This document shows, one piece after another, positions 9,289 to 17,979 of a DNA stretch of 64,000 nt. Origin of the DNA: Pseudarthrobacter sp. GA104 (lineage in GTDB: Bacteria; Actinomycetota; Actinomycetes; Actinomycetales; Micrococcaceae); assembly GCF_009741265.1 (NCBI RefSeq), contig NZ_WOWL01000001.1, positions 4,402,001 through 4,466,000 of the forward strand, given 5' to 3'. The notes under the pieces are model-generated. The model was not told the origin of the DNA and searched no databases. It was given only the letters and a program-made list of their open reading frames with translations. The translations under genes were made by a program, and so were the position numbers. Every line of letters begins with the position of its first letter. Position 1 is the stretch's first letter.

Positions 9289-9775
9289 GTGACGATTCCT
9301 GACTTGAGCGCACTTACTCTTTCTGAGCTGCTCCAACTGCAAGCGCGCATCGGACAGGAGATTATTCGTCGCGGTGTCTCCCGCACATCCGGCAGTATTC
9401 AAGGTGAGGTCGGCGAAGCTCTGGCGAAGGCGGTCTACGGTGGTGTCCTCGCGCCCCCCGGGACAAAGGCGTACGACCTAGCTGACGCGCTGGGTCGCAA
9501 GATCCAGGTGAAGACGCGTACGTTGCCGAGGGGAGTGGACCGCATGTTCCAGTTCGACTCGGCTCGACATCGATCTCGCTCTGTGCATTAGATTCGACCG
9601 GGAAACGAACGCGTTGGATTGGGCGCGGGAGTTTACGGGCGAAGAGCTCCGGAATCTCGTCAGCCCTCACGCCCGTGGTCCGAGACTTCCGATGGTTCGG
9701 GCGCGCCGCAATGGGATGGACGTGACGGCGGAGTTTCAGTCGGCTTACGAGGCACTGGCTGGCATGAAGGGTTGA
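9289..9775 (+). pseudogene. DUF6998-like PD-(D/E)XK protein, frameshifted
   Basis: The first frame (9289 to a TAG near 9589) encodes an N-terminal helix, then GSIQGEVGEALA and ALGRKIQVKTR, the GE...D...xVK pattern of small restriction-nuclease-like DUF6998 proteins. After FQFDS the frame is lost. The +1 frame then continues with LDIDLALCIRFDR and runs to a stop at 9773-9775, giving a natural ~160-residue protein. One extra G near 9560 would explain it. The lesion could be real decay or a sequencing error. Start GTG at 9289 is supported by a -10 box just upstream. Confidence 0.7.
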
Positions 9776-9936
9776 GGTGCGCCGTTGATCTTCCATGATC
9801 GCTCCGCACCACGCCGACGCTGCTCTCGTAGGAGAGCGCAGAGGGAGCTTAGGGGTGCTGCACTGGTTGCGGACGTAAGATTTTGCATCAGGCTCGGAAT
9901 TTCCGCCGATCGTGCAAACCAAGGAGAGGACCGCCC

Positions 9937-10278
9937 ATGTGGACTGAGCTCGACAATCACGGTTTTGAGAACGAGGAGGATTATCTGAAGTCGCTGAAGA
10001 AAGAGGACAGCTACACCTTCTCGTATTCCTTCGAATACATCGCCAAGAATCACGGGAATGACAACTACGACATCGACACGGCGACCATGGAGGTCCGCGT
10101 CGAGTGGAGTGATCCACAAGCGGGATACGTAATCTCTTACAACGTCACCGATATGTACAAGATCGACCCGGCTCAGGGGAACAGCGATGCCGAGGGGTTC
10201 TACGAGTCCGACGTCTATTGGCGGTTACTGATCGACCTCTCGAGCCTCGGTATCGACTCGGATCTCATCGCTACTTAG
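9937..10278 (+). CDS. Hypothetical acidic protein
   Basis: 113 residues, acidic and rich in Tyr and Asp (for example VYWRLLIDLSSLG near the C-terminus). The start at 9937 is set by the ribosome site AAGGAG at 9921-9926. No membrane segment, signal peptide or known domain was recognised. It lies 160 bases after the frameshifted nuclease gene on the same strand. Function unknown. Confidence 0.6.
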   Translation: MWTELDNHGFENEEDYLKSLKKEDSYTFSYSFEYIAKNHGNDNYDIDTATMEVRVEWSDPQAGYVISYNVTDMYKIDPAQGNSDAEGFYESDVYWRLLIDLSSLGIDSDLIAT

Positions 10279-10603
10279 GCGCATCTATCAAAGCGGCGAC
10301 GTCTTTGCGGCGTTGAGGCGTCGCCGCGGTGGGCTACAGAGAGCCGGGCGGCGCGACGCGCTTCAGCGTCTATAACGCTGCGCCGCAGCTGGACTTTGCC
10401 TGACCCGGCGTTTAGACGCCGCGAAGAGATGAGGGACGTGTCAGAACGTCCGCAACAACCGCCCTGGATGGATGTCGAGTATGCGTGGCCCTAGCGATGA
10501 CAAGAATTGTCCGCTTAGAGTGTGGGTTCATTCTCAGCGCCAGGACCTCAAAGCCGGACTCCTCCTGGGAACGGCTGACCGACGGCGTCCTTCCGGGACC
10601 CGC
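10279..10603. other. Intergenic region with GC-rich hairpins between convergent genes
   Basis: Roughly 325 bases separating two convergent stops. A perfect 8-bp inverted repeat CGGCGACG/CGTCGCCG pairs 10294-10301 with 10319-10326. A second GC-rich dyad (GCGGCGC with GCGCCGC) follows around 10348-10386. Neither has a clear T-tract. They may act as terminators for the gene on the left. No gene was seen here. Confidence 0.4.
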
Positions 10604-11479
10604 TCACAACCCCGACTCCCTCTCGCCCTTGGCCTCCTGCTCAGCCAGGTGCTCGGCAAGAAGGCTCTCGACGACGGGGTCCATCTCATCCATGATCTCC
10701 TGCGCGCGCTGCTCGTCCCCGGACAGCTCCTCCTCGCCCTGCCACTCAAGCTCCCATGCCCGGTACCTCAGCCGCAGCGCAGGCCAGTCATGGATGTCGT
10801 CGCCCGGGACCGTGGATGCAAGCGGCTCCGGTGCCACCACACCCGCCTCCGCCAGCGCACGACGGAAGCACCACCGCGCGTCGATGAGCCACACCCTGAT
10901 CCGCGTGAGAGGGATGCCCGCCAGCCAGACCTCCTCGTCGTCGGGCATTGGCAACTCAAACAGCGAGGGCGGGTAGGCCTCCAACTTCACCCGAAGTGCT
11001 TCCAGCTCGTGCTTGCCGCCCCGCCGCATCGCGAGCATCTCGTGGATCTCCCGAAGCATCGCAGAGTGCTGTGATTCCAGCAGCTCCCGCCGCGCCCGTC
11101 CTTCGGCATCCTCGCGGTGCTCACTCAGGTCCCGCAGCAGGAACAGGATCCGTTCCTCGTCGAGCACAGTCTTTGGCCGGTGCTCCTTTGGGAGGCTAGC
11201 CTCGGCAGTCTGCACGTGCTGGGTTGCCACCAGCAGGAACGAGAGCTCGGCCTGCTGCTGCCACCCGAGGGCCACTGTCGGGACAAGGATCGGAGGGTCA
11301 CCTATGCCCCGCATCCACGGGCGCACCGCGCAGTCGTGACGGCGGTACGCGTCCTCTCGCGCCAGTTCGTTCTCGCGCACTAGGCGCTCGAACCGGACGC
11401 ACTGCATCTCGGCCGCCTCGACCCACATCAGTGCCTCGGACCATAGCTCCGGACCAGGTCGCTTCTTTGACTTCGCCAT
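10604..11479 (-). CDS. Hypothetical protein, charged and helical
   Basis: 291 residues from ATG 11479 (MAKSKKRPG); an upstream in-frame start at 11512 is possible. Sequence is rich in Glu, Arg and Ala with extended predicted helices, including heptad-like stretches around residues 110-160 and at the C-terminus. No catalytic motif, signal peptide or membrane helix was seen. It reads toward the hairpin region shared with the gene on the left. Function is not recognised. Confidence 0.6.
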   Translation of the reverse strand: MAKSKKRPGPELWSEALMWVEAAEMQCVRFERLVRENELAREDAYRRHDCAVRPWMRGIGDPPILVPTVALGWQQQAELSFLLVATQHVQTAEASLPKEHRPKTVLDEERILFLLRDLSEHREDAEGRARRELLESQHSAMLREIHEMLAMRRGGKHELEALRVKLEAYPPSLFELPMPDDEEVWLAGIPLTRIRVWLIDARWCFRRALAEAGVVAPEPLASTVPGDDIHDWPALRLRYRAWELEWQGEEELSGDEQRAQEIMDEMDPVVESLLAEHLAEQEAKGERESGL

Positions 11480-11693
11480 ACCATGGATGCTCTCACGCCG
11501 TGGCCGCCGCAAACACCAAAGCGGTGGCCTAGGCCCTTACCTGCCCGTGGGCCAACGCTTCCGGGGCGATAGGCGGGAGCCCCTCGGCCAGCGCCTTCCT
11601 GGCTGCCACCGAATGAGTGCCATCCGGCAAGTCATCTATATTGACGTCACAGTTCGTCTATGTTCGTGGGACCGGTATGGCTAGTTTTGGATA

Positions 11694-12488
11694 ATGACAT
11701 ATCCAGAAGAGGCAACAGCGATTATCATCGGTGCGTCCCAGGGCTACACGCACTCGACAATTGGGACTCTACTGATGAGCGTCGGGCTGAGTGTCTATGA
11801 CCCCGGCGATCAGTCGGCTGATGGGCGCAGCATCAACAAGGAGAAACGCCTTACGGCCGCCATCAAGAAAGCGCCATCTGAAGCTAAAGAGAAAGCACTC
11901 CGAAAGCTGACTGTAAAGCTCTGCAACGATTTTGCAGAGATAGAGCGCCCGGAGTGGCTGGATGAACTGATCGACGAGCTTCGCTCTGCCGGGCTTTCAC
12001 TGCATGCTGACGCCGGTGAGTTCAAGCAATATGAGTGGTCCGCGCCCGAAACCCGCTACACCTGGCGACTTGGCCCTCTCGGCGCGGATGAAATCCCAGT
12101 GACCTCCCAGGCCGGCCAACTTGAAGATCTACTCACGAAGCACAATCTTGCAGTTGCAGCCAATCACTATGCCCAAGCTTTCGACAACTTCAAGGCGGGT
12201 AACCTGGAAGCCTCCAACAGTCAGCTGCGTACGGCGCTGGAAGAAACACTGTTGAAGCTCACGTCGCGCGCTACAGGCTGGAAGGCCACCAACCAGGGTG
12301 GTGATGCCATTGATGTTTTGAACGGTAAGAAATACTTCCAAGACGGTGAGCACAATTACTTTCTGGGTCTTTGGAAGATTAGTCACGGTCAAGGGGCCCA
12401 CCCAGGTCTTACAAACGAGGCCGAAGCCGAATTTCGTTTCCACGCCATTACGGCTGCCATCTACTTCCTGGTTCACAGGTTGACCTAG
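11694..12488 (+). CDS. Abortive-infection-like (HEPN/Abi C-terminal) protein
   Basis: 264 residues. The C-terminal ~100 residues (from NFKAGNLEASNSQLRTALEE through ISHGQGAHPG to AAIYFLVHRL) resemble the C-terminal domain of abortive-infection family proteins: a helical bundle, a short loop with His and Gly, and a final hydrophobic helix. The N-terminal part begins MTYPEEATAIIIGAS and is lysine-rich in the middle. It has no HTH or nuclease signature of the standard Rx4-6H form. A role in phage defence is inferred from this similarity and the neighbourhood. The assignment is moderate. Confidence 0.5.
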   Translation: MTYPEEATAIIIGASQGYTHSTIGTLLMSVGLSVYDPGDQSADGRSINKEKRLTAAIKKAPSEAKEKALRKLTVKLCNDFAEIERPEWLDELIDELRSAGLSLHADAGEFKQYEWSAPETRYTWRLGPLGADEIPVTSQAGQLEDLLTKHNLAVAANHYAQAFDNFKAGNLEASNSQLRTALEETLLKLTSRATGWKATNQGGDAIDVLNGKKYFQDGEHNYFLGLWKISHGQGAHPGLTNEAEAEFRFHAITAAIYFLVHRLT

Positions 12489-12621
12489 CTTCACCGCTTG
12501 GAAAGGACCTTCAATAGGTGGGGCACCAGCGGCCCGCTTACTGAAGGCAACATAACCCGCAGGCGACCTAGCCATGTGCCGCTACAGCCGCCGCGCCCGG
12601 CTCGTGACATAAGGTGTTTCC

Positions 12622-13555
12622 GTGTCTGATCTTGCTCTCGACGTACCTGCGGAAACAACGATTTCTGCGATGCCGGCTTCGCGCGCGTCCCTCACTCTCG
12701 GTCATGTACTGACTGGCATGGGCGCAGACTGCGACCCGGCCGGTCCGGCTGGTGGATGTATTGCTGATCCGCCATGCCTTCAGGCCCGGCGACCCGACCG
12801 GCCTGCGTGGTCCCGAAGACCTGACGGAGGAACTGGTCCTCGCTTACACCAGGGAGCAGGGTCTCTCACCACGGCAATTCCCCACGGAACCTCCCCGTTT
12901 CTGGGTGATCCTCATCGCCGACGGCAAACGCCGCTCCCGGTTGTGGGGCACCTTCGAGAACCATGGCGAGATGATCGCAGAGCGTACTGAGGTGAACCGG
13001 TTCTTCGACCTGCGCATCTCGGATTTCCTGGCACCTCTGAATGACCGGCTCGTGATCGAATGGGACAGTCCGCGGAACTGGCACCGGCGTGCCACGAGTG
13101 CCGCGAACCTGCCCGTACTGGAGATCGCAGACCGAGACAAGGAACCGTTCCCAGGATTCGACGGGGTGTTGCTCACCTACCACCGACTTTGCGAAATGGT
13201 AGAGAGCCCCCGCTACGCCGATTGGCGCACTGCCTTGAAGGAAGTGCAGGGCATCTACCTCATCACTGACTCCACCAACGGCAAGCAATACGTTGGAAAG
13301 GCGGACGGTGCTGAGCGCATTCTCGGACGGTGGACGAGCTACGCTCGCGACGGCCACGGCGGGAACGTCGCACTTCGTGAACTTGCCTACGACAGTGCAG
13401 CCGGAGAAACGACCAAGACAGACCACGCCCGGCACTTTGTCTTCAGCCTTCTTCGCGTGTTCGGACCCAGCACACCCTCTACAGAGGTGGATTCAGCGGA
13501 GTCTCACTACAAGGACGCGCTGATGACACGACAATTCGGCCTCAACAGAAACTGA
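12622..13555 (+). pseudogene. GIY-YIG nuclease family protein, frameshifted near its start
   Basis: The long frame from 12752 contains a GIY-YIG core: VQGIYLITDS, then KQYVGKADGA and GRWTSYARDGHGGN, after an N-terminal extension. This frame lacks a natural start. Upstream, another frame from GTG 12622 encodes LTLGHVLTGMGADCDP and joins smoothly to PVRLVDVLLIRHAF if one base near 12735-12745 is removed. A TAAGGT box sits 6 bases before GTG 12622, typical of a leaderless start. An intact gene would give ~310 residues. A shortened protein from ATG 12752 would keep the nuclease core, so loss of function is not certain. Confidence 0.65.
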
Positions 13556-13563
13556 ATCGAGCA

Positions 13564-13857
13564 ATGACACCACGTCCACGCCGCGCCTGGCAGGCGGCAG
13601 CAAAAGCCAAGCAGGAGTCCAAAGAACTGGGGGAGCTGCATGCGATCGAACCAGCGTCCCGCCGCAGCGATGGCTCACCCAAAGTGGGCCCTGGCCAGGT
13701 TTACGTGGTGAGCTCCGGAAAGGTCTACCACCCGGCCTGGTGCAACTCAGTGGGCAATGTCTGGGACGACAACCCCAAACGGCTGCTGGTCGTCGAGGAG
13801 ACCGGTGTTGGCGGCCGGAAGGCCTGTAAAGCCTGCGACGAGCCGCTTCAGGCTTAG
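13564..13857 (+). CDS. Small hypothetical protein with C-terminal Cys pair
   Basis: 97 residues, basic N-terminus (MTPRPRRAWQAAAKAK). The central block VYHPAWCNSVGNVWDDNP and the end RKACKACDEP give three cysteines that could hold a metal. It starts only 8 bases after the GIY-YIG gene, so the two are probably co-transcribed. Function unknown; a role linked to the nuclease is inference from position. Confidence 0.6.
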   Translation: MTPRPRRAWQAAAKAKQESKELGELHAIEPASRRSDGSPKVGPGQVYVVSSGKVYHPAWCNSVGNVWDDNPKRLLVVEETGVGGRKACKACDEPLQA

Positions 13858-14033
13858 GCTTGCCCGCAGCTACCCACCGTTGAGCTTCTTCCGGTTGGCT
13901 ACTTCGCGACATTTCCGACCTGGCGTGATACCAGGGAACGCCTAATTGGGGCGCTTCGCCATTCATTGCGTCGTGCCCCTATGTCTGCATAGACCCGATG
14001 GTTCTGATCTGATGGGCTCACAGTCGAAGATAA

Positions 14034-14053
14034 TCGAACATATGTTCTATAAT
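14034..14053 (+). promoter_or_regulatory. SOS (LexA) box overlapping a -10 element
   Basis: TCGAACATATGTTCTA at 14034-14049 matches the actinobacterial LexA operator (TCGAAC-N4-GTTCGA) in 11 of 12 defined bases. It overlaps a perfect TATAAT at 14048-14053, and the GTG start of the downstream gene lies 6 bases after it. LexA bound here would block the promoter, so the gene should be induced by DNA damage. Confidence 0.7.
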
Positions 14054-14059
14054 CAAGCC

Positions 14060-14344
14060 GTGATCAAGCGAGGTACTCCTGAGGACTCTGAGCGTATGTT
14101 CGCCCGGATCCAAGCGGAAGAGAGCCGACCGATTGATGACCCGGCTCCCATCAGAGAGTTCCCGAAGTATGGCCGGCCCCTGGTCTACGTGAGCGGCATC
14201 TACGGCAAAGCTGTGGGCTGGACCCGGAACTATGGCCTGATTGAATGGCTCGACTCATCCGGCAAATACCACGTGGGTTGGGCGCATTCGTCGAGCATCA
14301 AGCGGGTGAAGCCTGAAGAGTGGAAGGGCGGCGGCGGGCTGTAG
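14060..14344 (+). CDS. Small SOS-controlled hypothetical protein
   Basis: 94 residues from GTG 14060, chosen because a perfect TATAAT ends 6 bases upstream and there is no ribosome site, indicating a leaderless message. A LexA box overlaps the promoter. The protein has a compact central domain (GRPLVYVSGIYGKAVGW, then GLIEWLDSSGKYHVGWAH) with a beta-rich, SH3-like or Tudor-like look, and a basic C-terminus. No catalytic motif was seen. The damage-inducible control is inferred directly from the operator; the molecular role is unknown. Confidence 0.65.
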   Translation: MIKRGTPEDSERMFARIQAEESRPIDDPAPIREFPKYGRPLVYVSGIYGKAVGWTRNYGLIEWLDSSGKYHVGWAHSSSIKRVKPEEWKGGGGL

Positions 14345-14418
14345 CGAGCGTGAGCGTCCGGCCGGTGGGTGCGGGATTCAACGGACTTTAGGCCGCTGCC
14401 CGCACATAGGATGAACCG

Positions 14419-14667
14419 GTGACCGAAGAACCCAAGAAGCACCGATTTCTGACCATCGAGCAGGCAGCCGAGGAACTCAACGTGTCCCACAGCCAGATCC
14501 GGGCACTGCTGAAGACAGGTGAGCTTCGCGCCATTCAGGTCGGCGGCCGGGGCATGTGGCGTATCGGCGTCAAGGACCTGGAGGACTACATTGCCGAGGC
14601 GTACAGGCGCACTGCCGAACGGATAGACGCCGGCGAGATCGTTGACGACGGAGAGCCCGACGCCTGA
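14419..14667 (+). CDS. Excisionase-family helix-turn-helix protein
   Basis: 82 residues from GTG 14419. The core FLTIEQAAEELNVSHSQIRALLKTGELRAIQV is the MerR-like helix-turn-helix of the excisionase/BldC family, followed by GMWRIGVKDLEDYI, the usual wing and last helix. Such proteins act as excisionases or small DNA-binding regulators. Xis-like proteins are common on integrated elements, but chromosomal BldC-type regulators look alike, so its role in excision is only possible. Confidence 0.8.
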   Translation: MTEEPKKHRFLTIEQAAEELNVSHSQIRALLKTGELRAIQVGGRGMWRIGVKDLEDYIAEAYRRTAERIDAGEIVDDGEPDA

Positions 14668-14899
14668 ATCAGTGGTTTCCAAGGGGCAGGGTTGGAGCCG
14701 CGTGGACCGCTCGTCTTGACCGCTTTTGGGACAGATGCGCGGACGGCCATTCCTCGGCCCGGCAGGGGGCTCGATCGCAAGAACTCCTCCTGAATTTGGA
14801 AAAGTACCCGTGCTGGGAAGGCCGCGTCCCATTAGTTACCGTGGGCGACAGCCGGAGCCTAAATAGTGATGGATAGATTCGAATTGTTCCTGACGTGTC

Positions 14900-16837
14900 C
14901 TATCCGTAAATATCAACGCTGGCCAGACTTTTCCGGCTGTCTCCATCCATGCCGCCCGCAATCAGTACAGTGCCATTGGGTAGCAGTGTCGCCGTGTGGT
15001 CACGACGGGTGCCGCCCACACCAGCCAATAGTGACCATACGCCCGTCTCAGGGTCGAACACTTCGGAGCTTCCAACACCGTCGTGGGAGCCAGATTGTCC
15101 CGTTGTTCCCGCAGTCGTTCCACCCGAGACTAGGACCGTACCGTCGGGCATCAGAGCAGCATTGTGGCCTGACCGGCCAACTGCCATGCTCGCCGTCATT
15201 GACCAGGCCCCGGTCCCAGGATCGTAAACCTGACAAGCGGCGACCGGACCCTTGTCGGCACGTCCGACCCCACGACCACCCGACACTAGGACGGCACCGC
15301 TGGGGAGTAGCGTGGCTGCGTGGCCGTCCCGGGCAACGGGCATGCTCGCGGCCAGTGACCACATTCCGGTCGCTGGGTCAAAGAGCTCAGCCGAGTATTG
15401 CGTGTTGAAGTCGGCGCAACCACCACAGACGAGGACAGTACCATTAGGCAACAACGTGGCTGTGTGGCCGGATCGGGCAGCTACCATCCTCGCGGTGGTT
15501 GACCAAGTTTCGGTTGCTGGGTCGTACAGCTCAGCGCTAGCCACAGAGGGCCCGCCCTTGGAGGATCCTCCAGCGACAAGGACTTTACCGTCGGGCAGCA
15601 GCGTGGCGCTGTGTCCGGCCCGGACAATTGAAAGGCTCGCGGTCTCTAACCAGGTTCCCCGTACGGGGTCGTACAGCTCTGCACTCGACACCTCGTTCCA
15701 GCCGTCGGTGAATCCGCCGGCGACAAGGACCATTTCGTTGGGCAGCAGCGTGGCGGTATGCACCCCACGAGCGATATCCATGCTGGCAATGCTCTGCCAC
15801 AACCCGGTTGTTGGATTGTACAGCTCGGAACTACTCACAACATGGATTCCGCTGTCCTCTCCTCCAACGACAAGGACGGTGCCGTCGGGCAGCAGCGTGG
15901 CCGTGTGATCGACACGGGGAGTATTCATACTCGCCAGGCCAACGGTCTTATCGACAGAACCAGCTTCCGGAACGCTGGCCGGCATACTCGCTGCTTGCCA
16001 ATTTTGGTAGTCCTCGTGAAGCCCCCTCACGAAGTTCACGTACGGCGTAGAGTCATAGCCGCCCATCTGCTTGACGGAGAAGCCCAGGTCCCACACTTCA
16101 TCGTTATCGAAGACGATCCTCATCGCCAGATTGGGTAGTTCAAAACCGGTGAAATGCGCGAGGTTCGCTATCGTGACTGCCCCCGGGACTACTGTGTACC
16201 CCACGTTTCTGATCGAGGAGAAGTTCAGGATTCTGTCGCCGGGCAACGGATCCCCGCTTGTTGTCAGACTCTGCATGGAAAAGAGGCCGACCTTTTCTTT
16301 GGTGCATGCAATAAGGCCGCTCTGAACATCCGTTGATCCCTCTATCTGGAACTTACAGGCCAGGGAGTTCCCTCCTGCCAGAGCTTGAAAGCCACGCCTC
16401 AGATCGTCCAGGGGCGACGGTTGGTCACCTTCTGCTGAGATAACGTGATAAAGCTTTGTAAAGGCGGCGTCTGCGGCGATTTTGTTGGCCATAAAACTGT
16501 CCAGAATCGTCTCCGCAGGGCCGCCGTGTTCCGGGCCGTAGATTTCGTCAGGATCGATGGGCTCGTGCCATGATCCGCGGCCAAAGACTTTCTCCCACAG
16601 GATGATCCGTTGGCGGTGCGCCTCGGGTCCCGTCGGAAACGGGTCCAATCGTTTCAAGGTCTGATTGATTTCAAATGAGACCTGTTGTCGCTCCAAGACA
16701 GCCCGGGGAACGCCAGCAGCGCGTTTGCGCTCCTTAATGTACGCCGCCTGTGCCAGGCAGAATGCTTCGTCCGGAGTGAATCCCGCTTGCATCAGCCGAG
16801 ACACCATTCCATTAACTGCGCCATCTAGCCATGCCAT
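14900..16837 (-). CDS. Kelch-type beta-propeller protein with PH-like N-terminal domain
   Basis: 645 residues from ATG 16837. The C-terminal ~340 residues contain seven repeats of the form RxxHTATLLPDGTVLVxGG...SSAELYDPxTGxW, which make a seven-bladed kelch-like propeller. Before it, around residues 140-260, GLIACTKEKVGLFS and VGYTVVPGAVTIANLA resemble a bacterial PH (YokE-like) domain. The N-terminus is helical. No signal peptide or anchor is seen, so it is predicted to be cytoplasmic, unusual for kelch proteins with this ATLLPDG pattern. The repeats are certain; the PH-like reading is tentative and the ligand unknown. Confidence 0.75.
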   Translation of the reverse strand: MAWLDGAVNGMVSRLMQAGFTPDEAFCLAQAAYIKERKRAAGVPRAVLERQQVSFEINQTLKRLDPFPTGPEAHRQRIILWEKVFGRGSWHEPIDPDEIYGPEHGGPAETILDSFMANKIAADAAFTKLYHVISAEGDQPSPLDDLRRGFQALAGGNSLACKFQIEGSTDVQSGLIACTKEKVGLFSMQSLTTSGDPLPGDRILNFSSIRNVGYTVVPGAVTIANLAHFTGFELPNLAMRIVFDNDEVWDLGFSVKQMGGYDSTPYVNFVRGLHEDYQNWQAASMPASVPEAGSVDKTVGLASMNTPRVDHTATLLPDGTVLVVGGEDSGIHVVSSSELYNPTTGLWQSIASMDIARGVHTATLLPNEMVLVAGGFTDGWNEVSSAELYDPVRGTWLETASLSIVRAGHSATLLPDGKVLVAGGSSKGGPSVASAELYDPATETWSTTARMVAARSGHTATLLPNGTVLVCGGCADFNTQYSAELFDPATGMWSLAASMPVARDGHAATLLPSGAVLVSGGRGVGRADKGPVAACQVYDPGTGAWSMTASMAVGRSGHNAALMPDGTVLVSGGTTAGTTGQSGSHDGVGSSEVFDPETGVWSLLAGVGGTRRDHTATLLPNGTVLIAGGMDGDSRKSLASVDIYG

Positions 16838-16848
16838 GGGAATGAGTC

Positions 16849-17160
16849 TTGGCTCTGCGCGACAAAACGTCAATGGGAGTTCGCGGTTTCCTAGTATTCG
16901 CCCTCCCCTTATGGACGCAACTGTTCGGATGTGAACAAGGCCGAGAACATGGTGCTGCGGCTCCGGACACCAAGGCCCAGGCGCTGGCTGACCGCGAAGC
17001 CGCCAAGTTGGCCAAGAAGAACGCACGCAAGGTCACCCAGACCCCGCAAGCAGAGGACGACGAAGAGGACCTCCTGCCCAGTGCCGGCGTCAAGATCTGT
17101 CGCTGGAGCCATCCGGGTTCGCCGGGATCCGCCGAACCCGGGTTCCCTGCAGCGGAATGA
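16849..17160 (+). CDS. Doubtful short ORF with Lys/Ala helix and acidic tail
   Basis: The later part (from ALADREAAKLAKKNARKV through EDDEEDLL) has coding-like codon bias and looks like a helical segment with an acidic patch. The beginning is poor and overlaps the promoter region of the kelch gene on the other strand. It could be the tail of a degraded gene. No family was recognised. Apart from this, the stretch 16838-17251 holds nothing convincing. Confidence 0.3.
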   Translation: MALRDKTSMGVRGFLVFALPLWTQLFGCEQGREHGAAAPDTKAQALADREAAKLAKKNARKVTQTPQAEDDEEDLLPSAGVKICRWSHPGSPGSAEPGFPAAE

Positions 17161-17251
17161 GAACACCAAGGGCACCGGGGCTTGGGTGGCCTAGGAAAGC
17201 CGCTGAGCTGAGTGAAGCTCCGAGGTAGGGCCGGCTACCGGGCGCGGATAG

Positions 17252-17434
17252 TCACCGCTTTCGAGGGACGTTGGCACGCACGTCGGCGGCCTGGGCTTCA
17301 TCTAGCACCCAACGCTGGTACTTGGGGTGGTCCGGGTATTTCTTTCGGAGATAATCCCGGACGACTTTCCCTGGTCGGTGCTCATCGGTATAGCCCATTT
17401 CCCGGGCGAGTTCGGCAGGTCTATATGTAGCCAC
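17252..17434 (-). CDS. Small basic hypothetical protein
   Basis: 60 residues from GTG 17434. The start is supported by TACACT (complement of 17442-17447) 7 bases before it with no ribosome site, giving a leaderless arrangement. The protein contains YRPAELAREMGYTDEHRPGK followed by VVRDYLRKKYPDHP, a short helical DNA-binding-like unit recurrent in actinobacteria. Function is unknown; DNA binding is inferred from size, charge and helix pattern. Confidence 0.55.
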   Translation of the reverse strand: MATYRPAELAREMGYTDEHRPGKVVRDYLRKKYPDHPKYQRWVLDEAQAADVRANVPRKR

Positions 17435-17451
17435 GACTCTGAGTGTAAGAC

Positions 17452-17844
17452 GTGGCGGGGTCGTATCAGAGGAAACCTTGGCCCCCAAGCGTCCGTAATC
17501 TGATCCCTCGATGGATCGGGTCTCAGAGAGTGCGTCTCGCTAGGCGCGTCTCGGGAAGTGACTTCTTAAGCCACCGATCCCTGTGCGAAGAACTCATTCC
17601 GTGCGCTCAACTGCCACTGAAGAACGGTGCATTGGATAGGTCAGCAACATCCCGCGAGAAAGAAATCTCCGCCCTAGCAGCGAACCAAAGCAGCCAGGAG
17701 ATCGCTGTCCGTCTTGGAATCAGCGCAGGAACGGTCGAGAACCACCTATCGAAAGTCATGAAGAAATCCGGCACCAGTTCCCGCGACCAACTTCGCGCTT
17801 TCGTCGTTCAAAGCCTGCGTGGCCAACAAATCCCCCGTCAATAG
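17452..17844 (+). pseudogene. LuxR-type DNA-binding domain fragment
   Basis: Only the last ~65 residues look real: SREKEISALAANQSSQEIAV followed by LGISAGTVENHLSKVMKK is the LuxR/NarL C-terminal helix-turn-helix. The upstream part of the frame has no receiver or sensor domain and overlaps the divergent small gene. It is best read as the remnant of a larger LuxR-family regulator. A short stand-alone HTH protein beginning near 17620 is an alternative. Confidence 0.5.
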
Positions 17845-17979
17845 GACGACCGAATGTGGAACTTGGGAAGAGGAGCGGGAATTGCTGGTTGTAGATCGAC
17901 CGCAACGAAGCCGGCAATTCCCGCTGATACCGTGTGAAGGCGGCCAATGGCCGGTTATAGAGCATTTATTGGGGGGAGC

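Noticed and set aside
10472-11074. A 200-codon plus-strand frame
   Set aside because: It overlaps the minus-strand 291-residue gene, whose charged helical composition is more protein-like; this frame is Pro/Arg-rich with no motif.
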